Assembly (NCBI GenBank): GCA_013399015.1
Contig: VWZX01008142.1
Coordinates: 595,489 to 659,488, forward strand
DNA length: 64,000 nt
Origin: Galbula dea
Taxonomy: Eukaryota > Chordata > Aves > Piciformes > Galbulidae
Reading direction: 5' to 3'
The notes under the pieces were generated by a model. It saw nothing but the letters and a program-made list of their open reading frames with translations. It searched no databases and was not told the DNA's origin. The translations under genes were made by a program, and so were the position numbers. Of this stretch, positions 52,641 to 63,368 are shown piece by piece (position 1 is the stretch's first letter; every line of letters starts with the position of its first letter).

Positions 52641-55600
52641 TTTCTCCTGTCAGTTAAAACACTAGATGTGATGGTACAAATTACAGTGTTCCATACATTA
52701 AGATTAATCAGTTTAATCAATAATTCCCATTTATTTCTAATTATATTCTTCATAACATACTACCTGTACACATTCCTGTTGCTATTTTATTTTGAAAGTT
52801 ATGCCAGCAATAAGGAAGAGTGACAATACAGCTTTTTGTGAAGTCAGAATTAAGACTTGCAAATTGAGGTGTGGGTTTCTTTCATCTCAGTAATTAAAAA
52901 AAAAAAATACTTTTACCTTCCTGCTCGAGTATTTGAGCACTCAGGACTGTGGACCCTTCAACACTGCTCTTTAATATATATTTAAGTTTTAGACCTAAAG
53001 GTTATATTTTTCTTTATCTTTAGATAATATTAAAGATACATGAAATACTTAGAAAACACAAGTAATAACTCTTTCTACAACCACTAGGGGATTTCTCCCT
53101 CTCTTTTTTTTGTCACTGCTGTGTACAGCTGGCAAAAGTATCACACAGCTCCACAGCTGCAGTGTGACTGAGAGTGACACCACACAAGAGGCTCTGGCCA
53201 GAGATGCCTTCCTGCAAACCACATTCTGAGAAGAGAGAGCAATTTTGAACCACACTGGTAAACATCTCCTTCCTCACAATCTGGATCAGTCCTAGACAGT
53301 CAGAGAGTTCAGAAGGAATAAGGCCATGACTAACTCAGAGCTCCCACCACCACAGTCTAACCTGGGTGGCATCAGAGACATCAGCACAGATCTGATTTGC
53401 AACCAGTGGAAAGCAGGAAATCAGTGAAGCTAAACTCAGGAGATCAGAATGAGGCTCATTATCTCTGCAAATTCATGCACAGGGAGTTGCATGCTGCACA
53501 GCCTTCCCTACTCTGAGTCACTCCAACTCCTGCTCTAGGCTGTTCAGTAGCAAACTGTCAATGAAACTCATTAATGATGTGCTTTATATAGAAGTAGTGC
53601 ATTTAACTGAGAGGCTACAGCAAATAAAGGGTGCAGCACAAGGTGAATTACGTGGTTATTGGAATACAGGATGTGTGTCAGTAAAGAAGTGGTAAGGGTG
53701 GGTGGGAGTCTTAATATTACATAGATCTGCTTGAAGTTTGGTACATACATGAACCTAATTCCTCTTTTGATTTCAGTAGCTTTATCTAGCACTCCTCTAT
53801 GTTTCTACTGATACATACATTCTCTGATGCATAATTGATAAGCAACCTTCTTTTATGTAAGCCATTACTGGAGAACCAGAAAATACTGCAGACACGCTGT
53901 TTGTCTTCTCTTTTCTTAGTCTTATTCTCATCTGAATCATGTTTGGCTAGCATCCATACCTATCTCCTTGATTGGTAGCAGCTATAAAAATAATAAAATA
54001 TACATACCCTTGCAGAACCACTGGCAGGAATAGTGAAAAAAAGAGGTTCTTTGACACAGATTCTTATTTTCTGCCCTGTGTAAAAATGTTATCTCCAGCT
54101 GCTGACATTATAACAGAGGATGGCTTCTGTACTGCCTGTCCCAAGTTCTACACCTTGTAAAATATTCTAGCATTGTGACACAACATGTAATTACAGCTAA
54201 CAATGGACCATCTAAGCAGGAGGTTGTAATTTTTGTCCATTCAAGGCCGTTGTTCTACCTGATAGTTACAGGTAATTATAACTTCTCAAACCAAATTAAG
54301 AGGATCTAGGAAGTAGCCCCTGGAAGAAAGTGAAAATGAGCAAGAGATATTTCACAAACTTGGGAAGAATTGTAACACTTAACAGCAACAAAAAGAGAAG
54401 CTGAAAAACTGTCAATCCCACAGGGACATTCAGCTAGAAAGGAGTCTAGAGTATGAGAGGTTGGGCAGGAGAAAATAGCTGCAACGCTTCTCAACACATT
54501 CTCTTTGCGGGTGGGGGAACAAACACAGCAGGAGACCAAAACCACAACCTGAACATGACCTCCCTCACACTGGCTCTATCATAAAACCACTGGGCTGAAC
54601 TTTGGTCATTGCATCACCGTCACATAGTTGTCTCAAAAGCCCAGCCAAGCAACCATGACTTTCTATTTCTTCATATGCACTCGAGATGGTAGAGGCCAGC
54701 TAAGCATATGGCCTTTCAGAGTTAAAAACATGTCAATTTAATGATCAGTTGGCTGGACAGCTTGCTTTTCTTTTGAGGTTGCTTTTTTATTTGTTTGGTT
54801 GTTTTTTTAATATTTCTGGACTGAAAAATGTGGGTGTGAGATAGAATTTAATTGCAATGTTAAGCACCAAGAAGGTATTTTTGTCTGTATCTCTTAGAAA
54901 TGGTAATCAATACAGTAGTTAAAAACACTCTGGATCATCAGATGATCAATTATGCAAAATATAAACTTTGTCACCAACATAACATGGCCCACAGAATGTC
55001 AATATAAAGATGTTCTTAAAATCTTACTAAACATCCTTGTACACAGGACGCATGATTCATGGTTTACAGAGTGATAAGCACTAAAAGGGTCAAGTAGCTC
55101 ACCTAATACCACCCAGTGAGTCAAGATCAGGATCCTGGTTTTCTACACTGACCATTTTTACAACTGCACATAGTGTCCTACCAAGCATTCCTCTTTCCAC
55201 AAAATGGCTTACATTTGTGCTGCACAGAAAAAAAAACAGTGTGTTCAAAAGCGAGCATTCTAGCAATCACTTGCTAGTATAAAGTGTAATTGATCAGGTA
55301 AGATACAAATGGTCAGCCTAAGCCAAGAGAGCAATAACCTAGTAATAACTGCCAAAAATTCCAGCCCATACCTCCATACTTAAATTGACTGTCCTTGCAG
55401 AACGGGACTGAATAGGAGAGCACACTGAACATGGAGCCTTCCAAATCCCTTGGCTTCTGACAAAATGCCAGTCACCAGTCAGTGCAGCGGCAGTGATCAC
55501 TGGGTGTCCTCAGCAGGTGACTCCACTACAGGAAAGCCTCACAGGCCATTCAAGACTACCTCTCAGCTCAAGACGTATGCTCCCTCATCCTAAGCAGACA

Positions 55601-56950
55601 TGTTTCTGACAGGTATAGGAATACTCACCTGATTTTCACTCACTCCATGCTCCCAACTGGAAAGACAAATTATTTAAAACATCAGCATGTGTACACAAAA
55701 CAGCTGAAAACTGCAATGCTTTGTACCTTCAGGCAGAACTCAGAAGAAGCAACTCAAAAGAGCATCCTCCTCTAACAAGAGGAAGCAATTATGCCATCAC
55801 CGAAATTTGTATTCTGTGCACCAGAGGGAGGGATAGGAGTTTGGGAAGAGAGATTCAAGTCATCAACCTGTTTACAGTATCAGAATTTCATCCTCTACTG
55901 GGCCATCACATGCCTGCAACACCTGTATTCAGGTACAGTATTTCTGATGCATGTACAGTATTTCTGATGCACGTACAATGGAAGGCCAAATATACCTTAC
56001 TTGAGATTAATGCATATCTTAAGACTTGAGTTTGCCTTTAATCAAGAAAACACATTGTTTTACATTGGTTTTTTATGATTAGTTTTAAATGAATTTTTTA
56101 ACTTGGTGGGCTGCAGCCACTGGAGTCCTATTATGATTGACTACTACCATTCATCTGTTTTTCAGAATGCTAACCAGCTGGGCCCAGACCTAGCATGGTA
56201 CTTCGATGCTGAACACCCACTTAAATTAACTGAACGCAAGGTGGTGTAAGCCTGTATATTTTTGCAGTCAGAGCCTAACTTGAACAAAATCCAGCACTAA
56301 CCAGTTATTTTCTGACTTCAAAACCACAGTAATTTCTAGACATGATCTGCTATGCACAGTCATATGTATTAGAAAGAAGGTAATGGGATTGTTGCCACAG
56401 ATACATAAATCAAATAAAATGTTGTGTGTAACACCCTGGCAGAATATATGCTATATCCTTTCTGTCCATCAGCCTAAAACAACCACATGCAGGCTCCACC
56501 AGGCTGGAAACGAGCCAAAAGATTATCCATCCTTTCTGTCACATGTGGATTCTTCGAGGATCAGCGTCTGAAACTCCATCTGCTTGTTTGATGTTCATCT
56601 GTGGTTAAAGATAATGAATTCAGATACAATCACGCTTAATAGCGACAAGGAAGAAAATCAACATCAACACATGCCATACAGTAAGACCTCCATCCAATAT
56701 GAGAGGCAGTGCCAGAATCTGAGCTGAAATCTGCAAAGTTTACCGGAATGGCTTAACCGTAACAAGCAATCGGTGAACAAAAAAAAACTGTTCAGGCAAT
56801 CCACTATACTGCCATGACGCTGTATTTGCCAACCCACGACATTACATGGTGCTCAGTGTTACATGGCTAAACTACAAGACAAGGAAAAAGTTCCTCCTAC
56901 ACCTCCTCGCCCTCGCACAGCCATACGGGACAAAACACGCGGCATGGGAA
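52641..56950. other. Intergenic sequence upstream of ADO
   Basis: Unique sequence, AT-rich until the CpG island starts near 56940. The block at 54165-54300 contains AACAATGG and GTTGTTCT-type SOX cores with GTAATTA/GTAATTAT homeodomain cores and is a candidate regulatory element. A 20-bp tandem repeat is at 55933-55979. No gene is recognisable. Confidence 0.55.
55933..55979. repeat. 20-bp tandem repeat
   Basis: GTACAGTATTTCTGATGCAT repeated head to tail with a single difference in the second copy (GCAC for GCAT), followed by the start of a third copy (GTACAATG). Confidence 0.9.
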
Positions 56951-57177
56951 CTTTGTTTTCTTACTGCGGCTTCCCGGGCACCGCGCAGACCCCCGGGGCG
57001 GCCGAGAGCGCCTGCCTGGTCGCTGGGAGGGGGCCCCTGCCTGTGCGGCCCACGGCCCCGCGACTGGCGGGCGACGCCGGGGCTACGGGGGACCAACGCC
57101 ACGGCAGACCAAAGCCACGGGGGCAGCTGCCCGGACAGCGACCTCTTCCCGCGACCTCGCCTCGCCCCCACGGCGAT

Positions 57178-57566
57178 AAAATGGCGGCGGCACGCACACC
57201 TCTGGCAGCCCCCCGGTCTCTCCGCCCCTGGCACTCCGCCTCGCGGAGCGCAGCCCCCGCCGGTCACTCACCTCCGCCAGCCCTGCTGGGAGCCGTAGTC
57301 CTCCCTTCCTCGGCCCCCGCCCGCCACCTACCACCCTCGACTACGTGGAGGCAGGCCCCAACTGCGAGCTCCTGCGGGACCCTAGGGAGCGGCAGGGGTT
57401 ATGGGGCAAAGCGGGCCGTCGTGACAGTACCGGCGGCAGGCAGGACTACGAGTCCCGTGGTGCACAGCGCCACAGCGGCGCCTGCGCGGCGCAGGCAAGG
57501 AGGAGGGGGCGGAAGCGGCGCCGGGACCGCCTGTCGCGGCGGGCCTGGGGCGGGTCGGGTGCCGCC
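57178..57566 (+). promoter_or_regulatory. ADO: ADO promoter with YY1 and paired ZNF143-type sites
   Basis: A YY1-type site AAAATGGCGGC lies at 57178-57188. A ZNF143/SBS-type site lies on the minus strand at 57280-57299 (read on that strand ACTACGGCTCCCAGCAGGGC; consensus of the type ACTACAATTCCCAGAATGC). A second is on the plus strand at 57445-57464 (ACTACGAGTCCCGTGGTGCA). A GC box with an adjoining ETS-like core (GGGGGCGGAAGCGG) is near 57504-57518. There is no TATA box. These are the usual elements of a TATA-less CpG-island promoter. Transcription probably starts between about 57440 and 57540, but this is inferred. Confidence 0.65.
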
Positions 57567-58328
57567 ATGCCCCGGGACAACATGGCCTCCCTGATCCAGC
57601 GGGTGGCGCGGCAGGCGCGCATCACCTTCCGGAGCCCAGCGGGGCCGGCCTTCGGGGAGAACCTGCACCAGCTGCAACAACTGCTGGACGAGGTGCGCGC
57701 CGAGGACTTGCACTTGGCGCCGCGGGGACCGTCGGCAGCGGCGGCGGCGGCGGCGGGCGGGGGGATCCCGTGGGGCGGCGTGGTTCCGCCCGTCAGCTAC
57801 ATGCACATCTGCGAGACGGAGAGCTTCAGCATGGGCGTGTTCCTGCTGCGGAGCGGCGCCTGCATCCCGCTACACGACCACCCGGGCATGAACGGCATGC
57901 TGAAAGTGCTCTACGGCACACTGCGCATTGCCTGCATGGACACGCTGCCTCCCGCCGCTGCTGCTGCTGCCGCCGCCGCCCCGCCGCCCTCCGCAGCCGC
58001 CGGCAGCGGGCCGTGCCACCGCGCCCTGTATCGCTCCCGCCAACACTACACGCCGGCCTCCCCGCCCTGTCTGCTTTCGCCGCACACCGACAACCTCCAT
58101 CAAATCGATGCTGTGGACGGGCCCGCCGCTTTCCTCGACATCCTGGCGCCGCCCTACGACCCCCAACACGGCCGGGACTGCCACTACTACTGCCTGCTGG
58201 AGGGACCGCAGCCGGCGGGCACCGAGCCACCCGGGCTGCCGCGGGAGGTGTGGCTGATGGAGACGCCGCAGGCCGCCGACTTCTGGTGCGGGGGTGAGCC
58301 CTACCCCGGACCCCGCGTCTGCCTCTGA
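57567..58328 (+). CDS. ADO: 2-aminoethanethiol dioxygenase (ADO)
   Basis: ADO is a non-haem iron thiol dioxygenase of the cupin fold. It oxidises cysteamine to hypotaurine and the N-terminal cysteine of targets such as RGS4/5 to the sulfinic acid, which feeds the oxygen-sensing Arg/N-degron pathway. The frame from 57567 gives 253 residues (human about 270) starting MPRDNMASLIQRVARQA, nearly the vertebrate ADO N-terminus. The start has a strong Kozak context (GCCGCCATGC). Iron ligands are visible as H103 and H105 in PLHDHPGMNGMLKVLYG and H178 in DNLHQIDAV. C205 and Y207 in RDCHYY correspond to the Cys-Tyr cross-link pair. The C-terminus DFWCGGEPYPGPRV is family-typical. The gene is intronless, as in other vertebrates. 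Two alanine runs (residues 57-63 and 130-138) fall in poorly conserved loops. The frame is open upstream to a GTG at 57345, but no in-frame ATG lies there. The convergent neighbour EGR2 matches the human order. Confidence 0.97.
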   Translation: MPRDNMASLIQRVARQARITFRSPAGPAFGENLHQLQQLLDEVRAEDLHLAPRGPSAAAAAAAGGGIPWGGVVPPVSYMHICETESFSMGVFLLRSGACIPLHDHPGMNGMLKVLYGTLRIACMDTLPPAAAAAAAAAPPPSAAAGSGPCHRALYRSRQHYTPASPPCLLSPHTDNLHQIDAVDGPAAFLDILAPPYDPQHGRDCHYYCLLEGPQPAGTEPPGLPREVWLMETPQAADFWCGGEPYPGPRVCL

Positions 58329-59503
58329 AGCGGCGGCCTGGGCCCGGCGGCGGCCTTTGGGACGGCCGGCGTTCGCCCCGCCCCTCCCGCTCGGTGGCCT
58401 GAGGGCCGCTGGCCGTCCCCCGAACCGGCAGGCCTCCGACCTCGCGCCGCCTCACCGACTGGCCTGCCGTAGCCGCCAGGCCCTGCAACTACGGCTGCGC
58501 GTTGCCCTGCGTCCCCTGCCCCACTGGCGGGACCGCGGGCACTGGCCGGGGCTCCGCGGCAGCGCTGTGAGGCAGAAGACTTCCCACAGGCTCGGCTGGC
58601 TCTTGGAGTCGGGTGAAATAAGGCGCCAGAGTGTGTTTGTTTCACTTGTGCCGATGTGGAGAAGTTAAACTTCCACTCAGCTGAATGGCTGGGGGAAAAT
58701 AACCCAGCATCCTGTGTACATAGTTAGAGGGCCGCGTCTCATAGTTAGAGGGATATCGGGCTCCAGCAGGGAGAGTGAACACACTAAGAAGTGTCACAGG
58801 GCACCTCGACTTCCCCCAGAGGTGTCCCACCGCCAGTGCTGCTGAGTGACCACCCCGCTGAGCAAGTGTTCCATCTGGCCTTTGGGAGCTCGGTTTCCAG
58901 AGCGAGCATCAACAGGAGCTGTACCCTGCTATCAAAAAACAAACCCAGAACCAACAACTAAACCAGGACATGCTCCTCCATTTAACACCAATGATTGCCA
59001 GGGCTGGAGTCGAGGGAATTCCTGCTCAGAAGGGACACCATCAGCTTCAGAATTAATTTTGAACAGTTCTTTAAAGTGTTGTATGTCAGATCTCGCTGTT
59101 GCAGCTGAGAATTCCAGAGTACGTCTGTGCATAATTCCTTCAGCTAGGAGAAAGAGACCAGTCAGCTGCTAATCAACCTCGCTTGGAACCTCTTGTGCAG
59201 CAGTGGTGGAGGGTAACGGAAACTGTGAGCATCTTCAGAGAAAAAACAACTACCCACTGTTGTGTTGTGGAAGCTATTCTAGAGACATGACGTATTTGCA
59301 AAACCTATATATACACAGCGGTGCAGATACCCTAGGTACAGATAAGATTTGACCTGATGTCTTCTCTTTCAAGCGTGGTCTGTGTTTTTATATGGACCAA
59401 GTGAATGCTTTCTATGGACAAAGGGAACGCTTTGGGCTTTTAAGCCTTGCAGCTTCCTTCTTTATACTATTTATAAAAAGACTACTTTTTCATAAGGCTT
59501 TTA

Positions 59504-59509
59504 AATAAA
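59504..59509 (+). promoter_or_regulatory. ADO: Candidate proximal ADO polyadenylation signal
   Basis: Canonical AATAAA about 1.18 kb after the ADO stop codon, followed by a short TAGTGTAG segment. It is the first canonical signal on the + strand after the gene. Use in vivo is not shown by the sequence. Confidence 0.5.
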
Positions 59510-60751
59510 CATAGTGTAGAAGAGACACCGTGAATTTCACCGCAATGTAGTGGAAGCAGTCGGGAGAAGCAGTTTGTCCACAGCAGGGGATGGGAGCTTT
59601 CTAACGAGAGGAACTTGTTCTATAGGTGCATTACTCTATCAGTACCACAGGGACTAGTCTTGTGCCCGTTCAGCCTAACGCATACTTCATACCACAGACC
59701 CAGGCTGGTGCAGCCCAAGACTTCTTGATTACTGTGTGGGAATTGGAATAAGAAAATACAACTTACCAGCCTCCTAAGTGACGTACCAACCTGCCTCCAG
59801 AAACTGTTCCGCAACTGCCTTTCATTTTTCTTTGTGTTTATAAAAGCAGATCTGTTTTTCCTGCACAGTGGCTTGTATGCATGAGTTTTTAAACAATTCA
59901 GATATGGCATTGCTTTTTTTTTGTTTGGTTGGGGTTTTTGGGGGTTTTTTTTGGCCTGCGAAAGAATGAATGTAATATGCAGTCAGCATTATGCATGCAC
60001 AGGTTAATTCTTTTGCAAGGAAAAATTGGTGGAAATGATTTCAGGCAATTTCCATTTATTCTTACAGCACTTTAAAGTGTCTGATACTTCTGCAGCTGGC
60101 TTACCTGTTTTTCCTGGAATTCCCCTGCAGCTTAGCATTAGTTAATGCGCAACGGTTCTCTATTGCAGTCATTAACTATAACGCAATGCCTCCCCGTGTT
60201 ACAGGGTTCTGACTCCCTCCAACGCTAATGAAGACCATCATCCTTTTTTAGAAGTCCACAAAGAAGATAGCATGATGCATGCAAACAGCTGTACTGGAAA
60301 AACAAACTGCAACAGAGAGTAGGTTTTATCTCATCTACTCTGTTGGCCCTTTAGGGCTTTTTTCTTGTTTTTATTTTTTCCTTCCATGTGTAAAACCTAG
60401 TCAGGATGTTTAATGGGATAGAACTTTAATGCATCTTTCCATAGGGGACACCATCGTCCCTTACACTGCGGAGTGCAGTGAGCCACAAGTATGGCGAAAC
60501 CTTTTTCTTTTTTTTGGTTTTAATGAAGGTGTTAGCTTCAAAGTATTAAAGTCGGGAAAAATAGCGAAGAAAACCTGAGATGCATTAAAGAAAAGCCTCC
60601 TTGTTTAACTTCTTGCTTACTCTAATTGAAACTTGCATTCTGGATATCTGTAAGCAGAAGGTTTAAGTCTGTAACGCTGTTCCTTCTCTCTGCAGTCTGG
60701 CTATTATTGTGTTTTCACAACAGCAAAATTACTGTTATTGCTGAATTATAG

Positions 60752-60757
60752 AATAAA
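60752..60757 (+). promoter_or_regulatory. ADO: Candidate distal ADO polyadenylation signal
   Basis: Second AATAAA on the + strand, about 2.42 kb after the stop codon. Mammalian ADO has a long 3' untranslated region of this order, so this may be the main end. The intervening sequence (58329-60750) would then be 3' untranslated region with no coding potential. Confidence 0.45.
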
Positions 60758-61696
60758 TACAGGATATTTCACCACTGACCAGTCAGTACTTTTCCTTTGC
60801 AAGTATAGCACTCTTGAACCAAATATGGCACGGAGTGCAAGTTTCTTTTCCGTATCAACCCAAACGGTGCAGCCAGCCTCTCATTGTAAGGCAGTGCTTA
60901 ACAATGGGTTCTCTGCCCTAATCTTCCGTTACCATCCTGCAGACAAATCCAGGCACAGGCAGTATGGCCATGCTTGAAGGTGGCTGTTAACTGTAAGGCA
61001 AAGGCATGGGTTAAAGATTGCTGGTACTGTTACACAATGTAAAGTTCTCTTGTAACTGTATGCTAGGCACTAGTGGGTTCCTCAGTTCAGCTCATCTACA
61101 ATTTCTGTGTTGTATTTTGCTTTTGGCTGGGGTTCTAATCTCATAGCATGGCTGCAGACAATCATTTGGAGAGTGCAAGTAGAGCCTTAGATTGTGTGCC
61201 GGGGTAGCGGAGATCCCAAATTTTGCTTGCAATGCTCTGTGTGCAACTGAGCTGTGGTTATCCAAGGTCATGGCTCCTGTACCCTGAATCCCTGTCCACC
61301 TTCTCATACCAGAGCTCACTGATGCCAGCCGAGGAGGCCATGGCTCCCATGGGTTGTGCTCCCATGTCACATCTGCCCTGCAGCAGGCCATGGTCTCTTT
61401 TAGGGGCCAGGAGCACACAGGATCAGGTAGCAAAGCTGCAGTCTGCTAAGAGATGCAGCAGGGGAGGTGAAGGCTTACTTGTGCTGCTGTGGGGATGCAG
61501 TTCTGGAGCTGGTGTCATCCTGTGGCTTCTCCATCGCACACAGACTGGTCTGTGCCTGACTTTGGAGGCCTGCCTTACGTCCAACTCAAAACCAGGTGCG
61601 TTGCTTCAGCTACTGCTGACCACCTCTTCCAAGCAAAGAGCAGCTGTTCCAGCAGCCAGCACCAGTTCCAGGAGGCAGGGAGCAGGGTGTTCAGAT

Positions 61697-61772
61697 AGAA
61701 TCTCAGAATCACAGAATGCTGGGGTTGGAAAGGACCTCTGGAGATCATCTAGTCCAACCCCACTATCAGAAA
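61697..61772 (-). mobile_element. CR1 LINE 3' end fragment
   Basis: Short minus-strand CR1 3' terminus: complement of the end octamers (AATCTCAGAATCACAGAATG), then GGTTGGAAAGGACCTCTGGA, GATCATCTAGTCCAACCCC. It lies between ADO and EGR2. Only about 75 bases remain. Confidence 0.9.
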
Positions 61773-62056
61773 GGCAGGTGCCACTGGGACTTTGCGCAGT
61801 GGGCCCAGCACCAAGACAAGCAGAGGCTGGGGGCGGCTGGGCAAGGGCTTTGTCCCAGCTCTGGGCAGTGGCGTTAGGCAGGTCCAACCTGCGCAGCTCG
61901 GGTCGTATTGGGGATCGCTGCGGCAGCGAAGTGAGCCTGCGGGGCCGGTACGGCCCTGCACCCACAGCAGGACCTGAGGCAGGGATAACATCTTTAAAAG
62001 CAATAATCAAAATAGGTTAAAATCCAAAACAAAATAAAAATACCCAGCACAGTGTT

Positions 62057-62275
62057 GTGGCCGGATGGGCTCGGCACAAAGCGCCCGGCTGTGCCGCGAG
62101 GGTGATGCCGCCGCTACCGCCCCCGGGCCCCGCGAAGCTCCCCCCCCGGCAGCGGGCGTGGTACCGCCCGCGCAACCCCGAGCAGCCTTCCCCGAGCGGC
62201 GGCCGTCGGGGCTCGCTCTTCCGGAGCTCAGTCGGTGGAGGTTTGCCTGGGGCGGATCATAACCGCGGAACAAAA
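62057..62275. other. Small CpG island between ADO and EGR2
   Basis: About 220 bases of very GC- and CpG-rich sequence, flanked on both sides by AT-rich sequence and separate from the islands of ADO and EGR2. It contains a GC-box-like GGGCGTGG (about 62154-62161). A strong splice-donor-like sequence AAA|GTAAGT lies just beyond its right edge (GT at 62282). It could be the promoter and first exon of an uncharacterised transcript, or a CpG-rich regulatory element at the EGR2 3' flank. No coding frame is convincing. Confidence 0.5.
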
Positions 62276-62569
62276 CAGAAAGTAAGTTAAAAAAAAACCA
62301 AAAACCAAAAAAAATCCCACACCAATCCGCCCCCCTCCACGGTTAATATTATCCTGTCTCTCGGCACCGAGGGAAATCCCCGTGCCTGAAAGTGAATGTC
62401 TCTGTACACTGGGGCCAGTGGCTTTCTGCGCCGGGGACGGGACGGTATGCCCCTCAACCTCCGGTGCCGAGGTCCGGCGCGACCCGCGGACTTACAGGAC
62501 GTATCCCCTCTGCCGGGCCGGGCCGAGCAACCTACGGAAATAAGGTGTCGATTTAGCATAATTAAGAGA

Positions 62570-62575
62570 TTTATT
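62570..62575 (-). promoter_or_regulatory. EGR2: Candidate EGR2 polyadenylation signal
   Basis: TTTATT on the + strand is AATAAA on the minus strand. A second copy at 62623-62628 lies about 50 bases upstream in the transcript. Either could direct cleavage. Both are the first canonical signals beyond the EGR2 coding end. Confidence 0.55.
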
Positions 62576-62807
62576 TGTCGTCTTTTATAAACGCTGTAAG
62601 CACCTACCCTATTGTCGAAAAGTTTATTTACAAGAGCGGCCAGAAAGCCCCTCTCTCTCCTTCCAGCTTCCGTTAGTGGTTGTGCATTATTCGTGTTATC
62701 TGCTGCCCGTCGGGCCCCGGCGCTCAAACCAGTGCCGGTTCCAGACACAGTATTTACATCCTGTCCCAAGTCCGACTACAAACGTTACAGTTTTAAGTAA
62801 GTCACCG

Positions 62808-62970
62808 GGAAAAAAAAAAAAAAGAAAAAACAAAACCAAACCCCCAAATCAGTGCGTACAAAAATATAGTCTCTTAAAAAAAAAAAAAAAAAAACAAAAA
62901 CCAAACCAAACAGAACAAAACAAAAATAAAAACCACAAAAAACAAAGCAAAACAAACAACAACAAAACAA
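62808..62970. repeat. A-rich low-complexity tract in EGR2 3' UTR
   Basis: Two long A runs (about 62811-62826 and 62876-62894) and intervening AACAAAACCAAACC-type sequence. In the EGR2 transcript this would be U-rich with UUUGUU and GGUUU repeats. Confidence 0.85.
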
Positions 62971-63154
62971 ATCCCAATATTAATAGGCAAAAATGTACAG
63001 CCATACTAAAACCAGGGAGGAGAAAAACTTTCCGGTCTTGGTGTCGCCGCTGTCGTCGGAGCGGATCGGTAAGGCACCCCCCACATGCAGACAGGGGACC
63101 GGGCTCTACATGACACAAGGCACCGAGGACACCTCATTCACCACGACGGCAGTG

Positions 63155-63179
63155 CATCCATCCATCCATCCATCCATCC
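63155..63179. repeat. (CATC)6 microsatellite
   Basis: Six uninterrupted CATC units plus one C. It lies within the presumed EGR2 3' untranslated region. Confidence 0.95.
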
Positions 63180-63368
63180 TCCCGCCGCAGCCCCTATGTA
63201 CACCCGTCGGCCGGCTGCCCTGCTCTGCCCTGCCCGGTCCGGCCCGGGGGAGCCCCGCGGCGCCTCCAGGTGCTCATCGCGCCCCGCCGGGCCCCGCACC
63301 GCACCGCCCCGCACGACCGCCCCGCTCTCGGCAGCGGCTCAACGCTGGGTCCTGCGTGCCTAGCGCCC

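Larger units (their letters stand above)
56950..58600. other. CpG island over the ADO promoter and coding region
   Basis: Base composition changes sharply near 56940 from AT-rich to very GC-rich with dense CpG, and returns to ordinary composition near 58600. The island covers the ADO promoter, 5' untranslated region and the whole coding sequence, as is typical of a broadly expressed single-exon gene. The high GC also removes stop codons, producing several long shadow frames on both strands in this interval. Confidence 0.9.
58600..61696. other. ADO 3' untranslated region and intergenic spacer
   Basis: Non-coding sequence after ADO. The first 1.2-2.4 kb is probably ADO 3' untranslated region, depending on which polyadenylation signal is used. 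A T/G-rich low-complexity tract is at 59916-59957. A repeat-free block at 60120-60240 (GCATTAGTTAATGCGC... ATTAACTATAACG) is a candidate conserved element. Confidence 0.5.
62553..63368 (-). other. EGR2: EGR2 3' untranslated region
   Basis: Sequence following the EGR2 stop codon on the minus strand. It includes a (CATC)6 microsatellite (63155-63179) and very U-rich RNA from the A-rich stretch at 62808-62970. Minus-strand AATAAA signals lie at 62623-62628 and 62570-62575, about 745 and 800 bases after the stop, which fits an immediate-early gene 3' end. The exact end is inferred from these signals. Confidence 0.65.

Noticed and set aside
1..56950. Exons of ZNF365, the next gene in mammalian synteny
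   Set aside because: None of the frames read resembles the ZNF365 zinc finger or coiled-coil segments I know, so it is probably further left.
56846..57298. Open frames in the ADO upstream CpG island as proteins
   Set aside because: GC-rich sequence lacks stops on all strands. Compositions are Pro/Arg/Ala-rich with no similarity, and they overlap promoter motifs.
57345..57566. N-terminally extended ADO from the upstream open frame
   Set aside because: The frame is open upstream, but its apparent first codon is GTG and there is no in-frame ATG before 57567, which matches the conserved ADO start and has a strong Kozak context.
57399..58488. Long antisense frames opposite ADO (up to 220 codons)
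   Set aside because: Shadows of the GC-rich ADO coding sequence. Arginine-rich with no domain.
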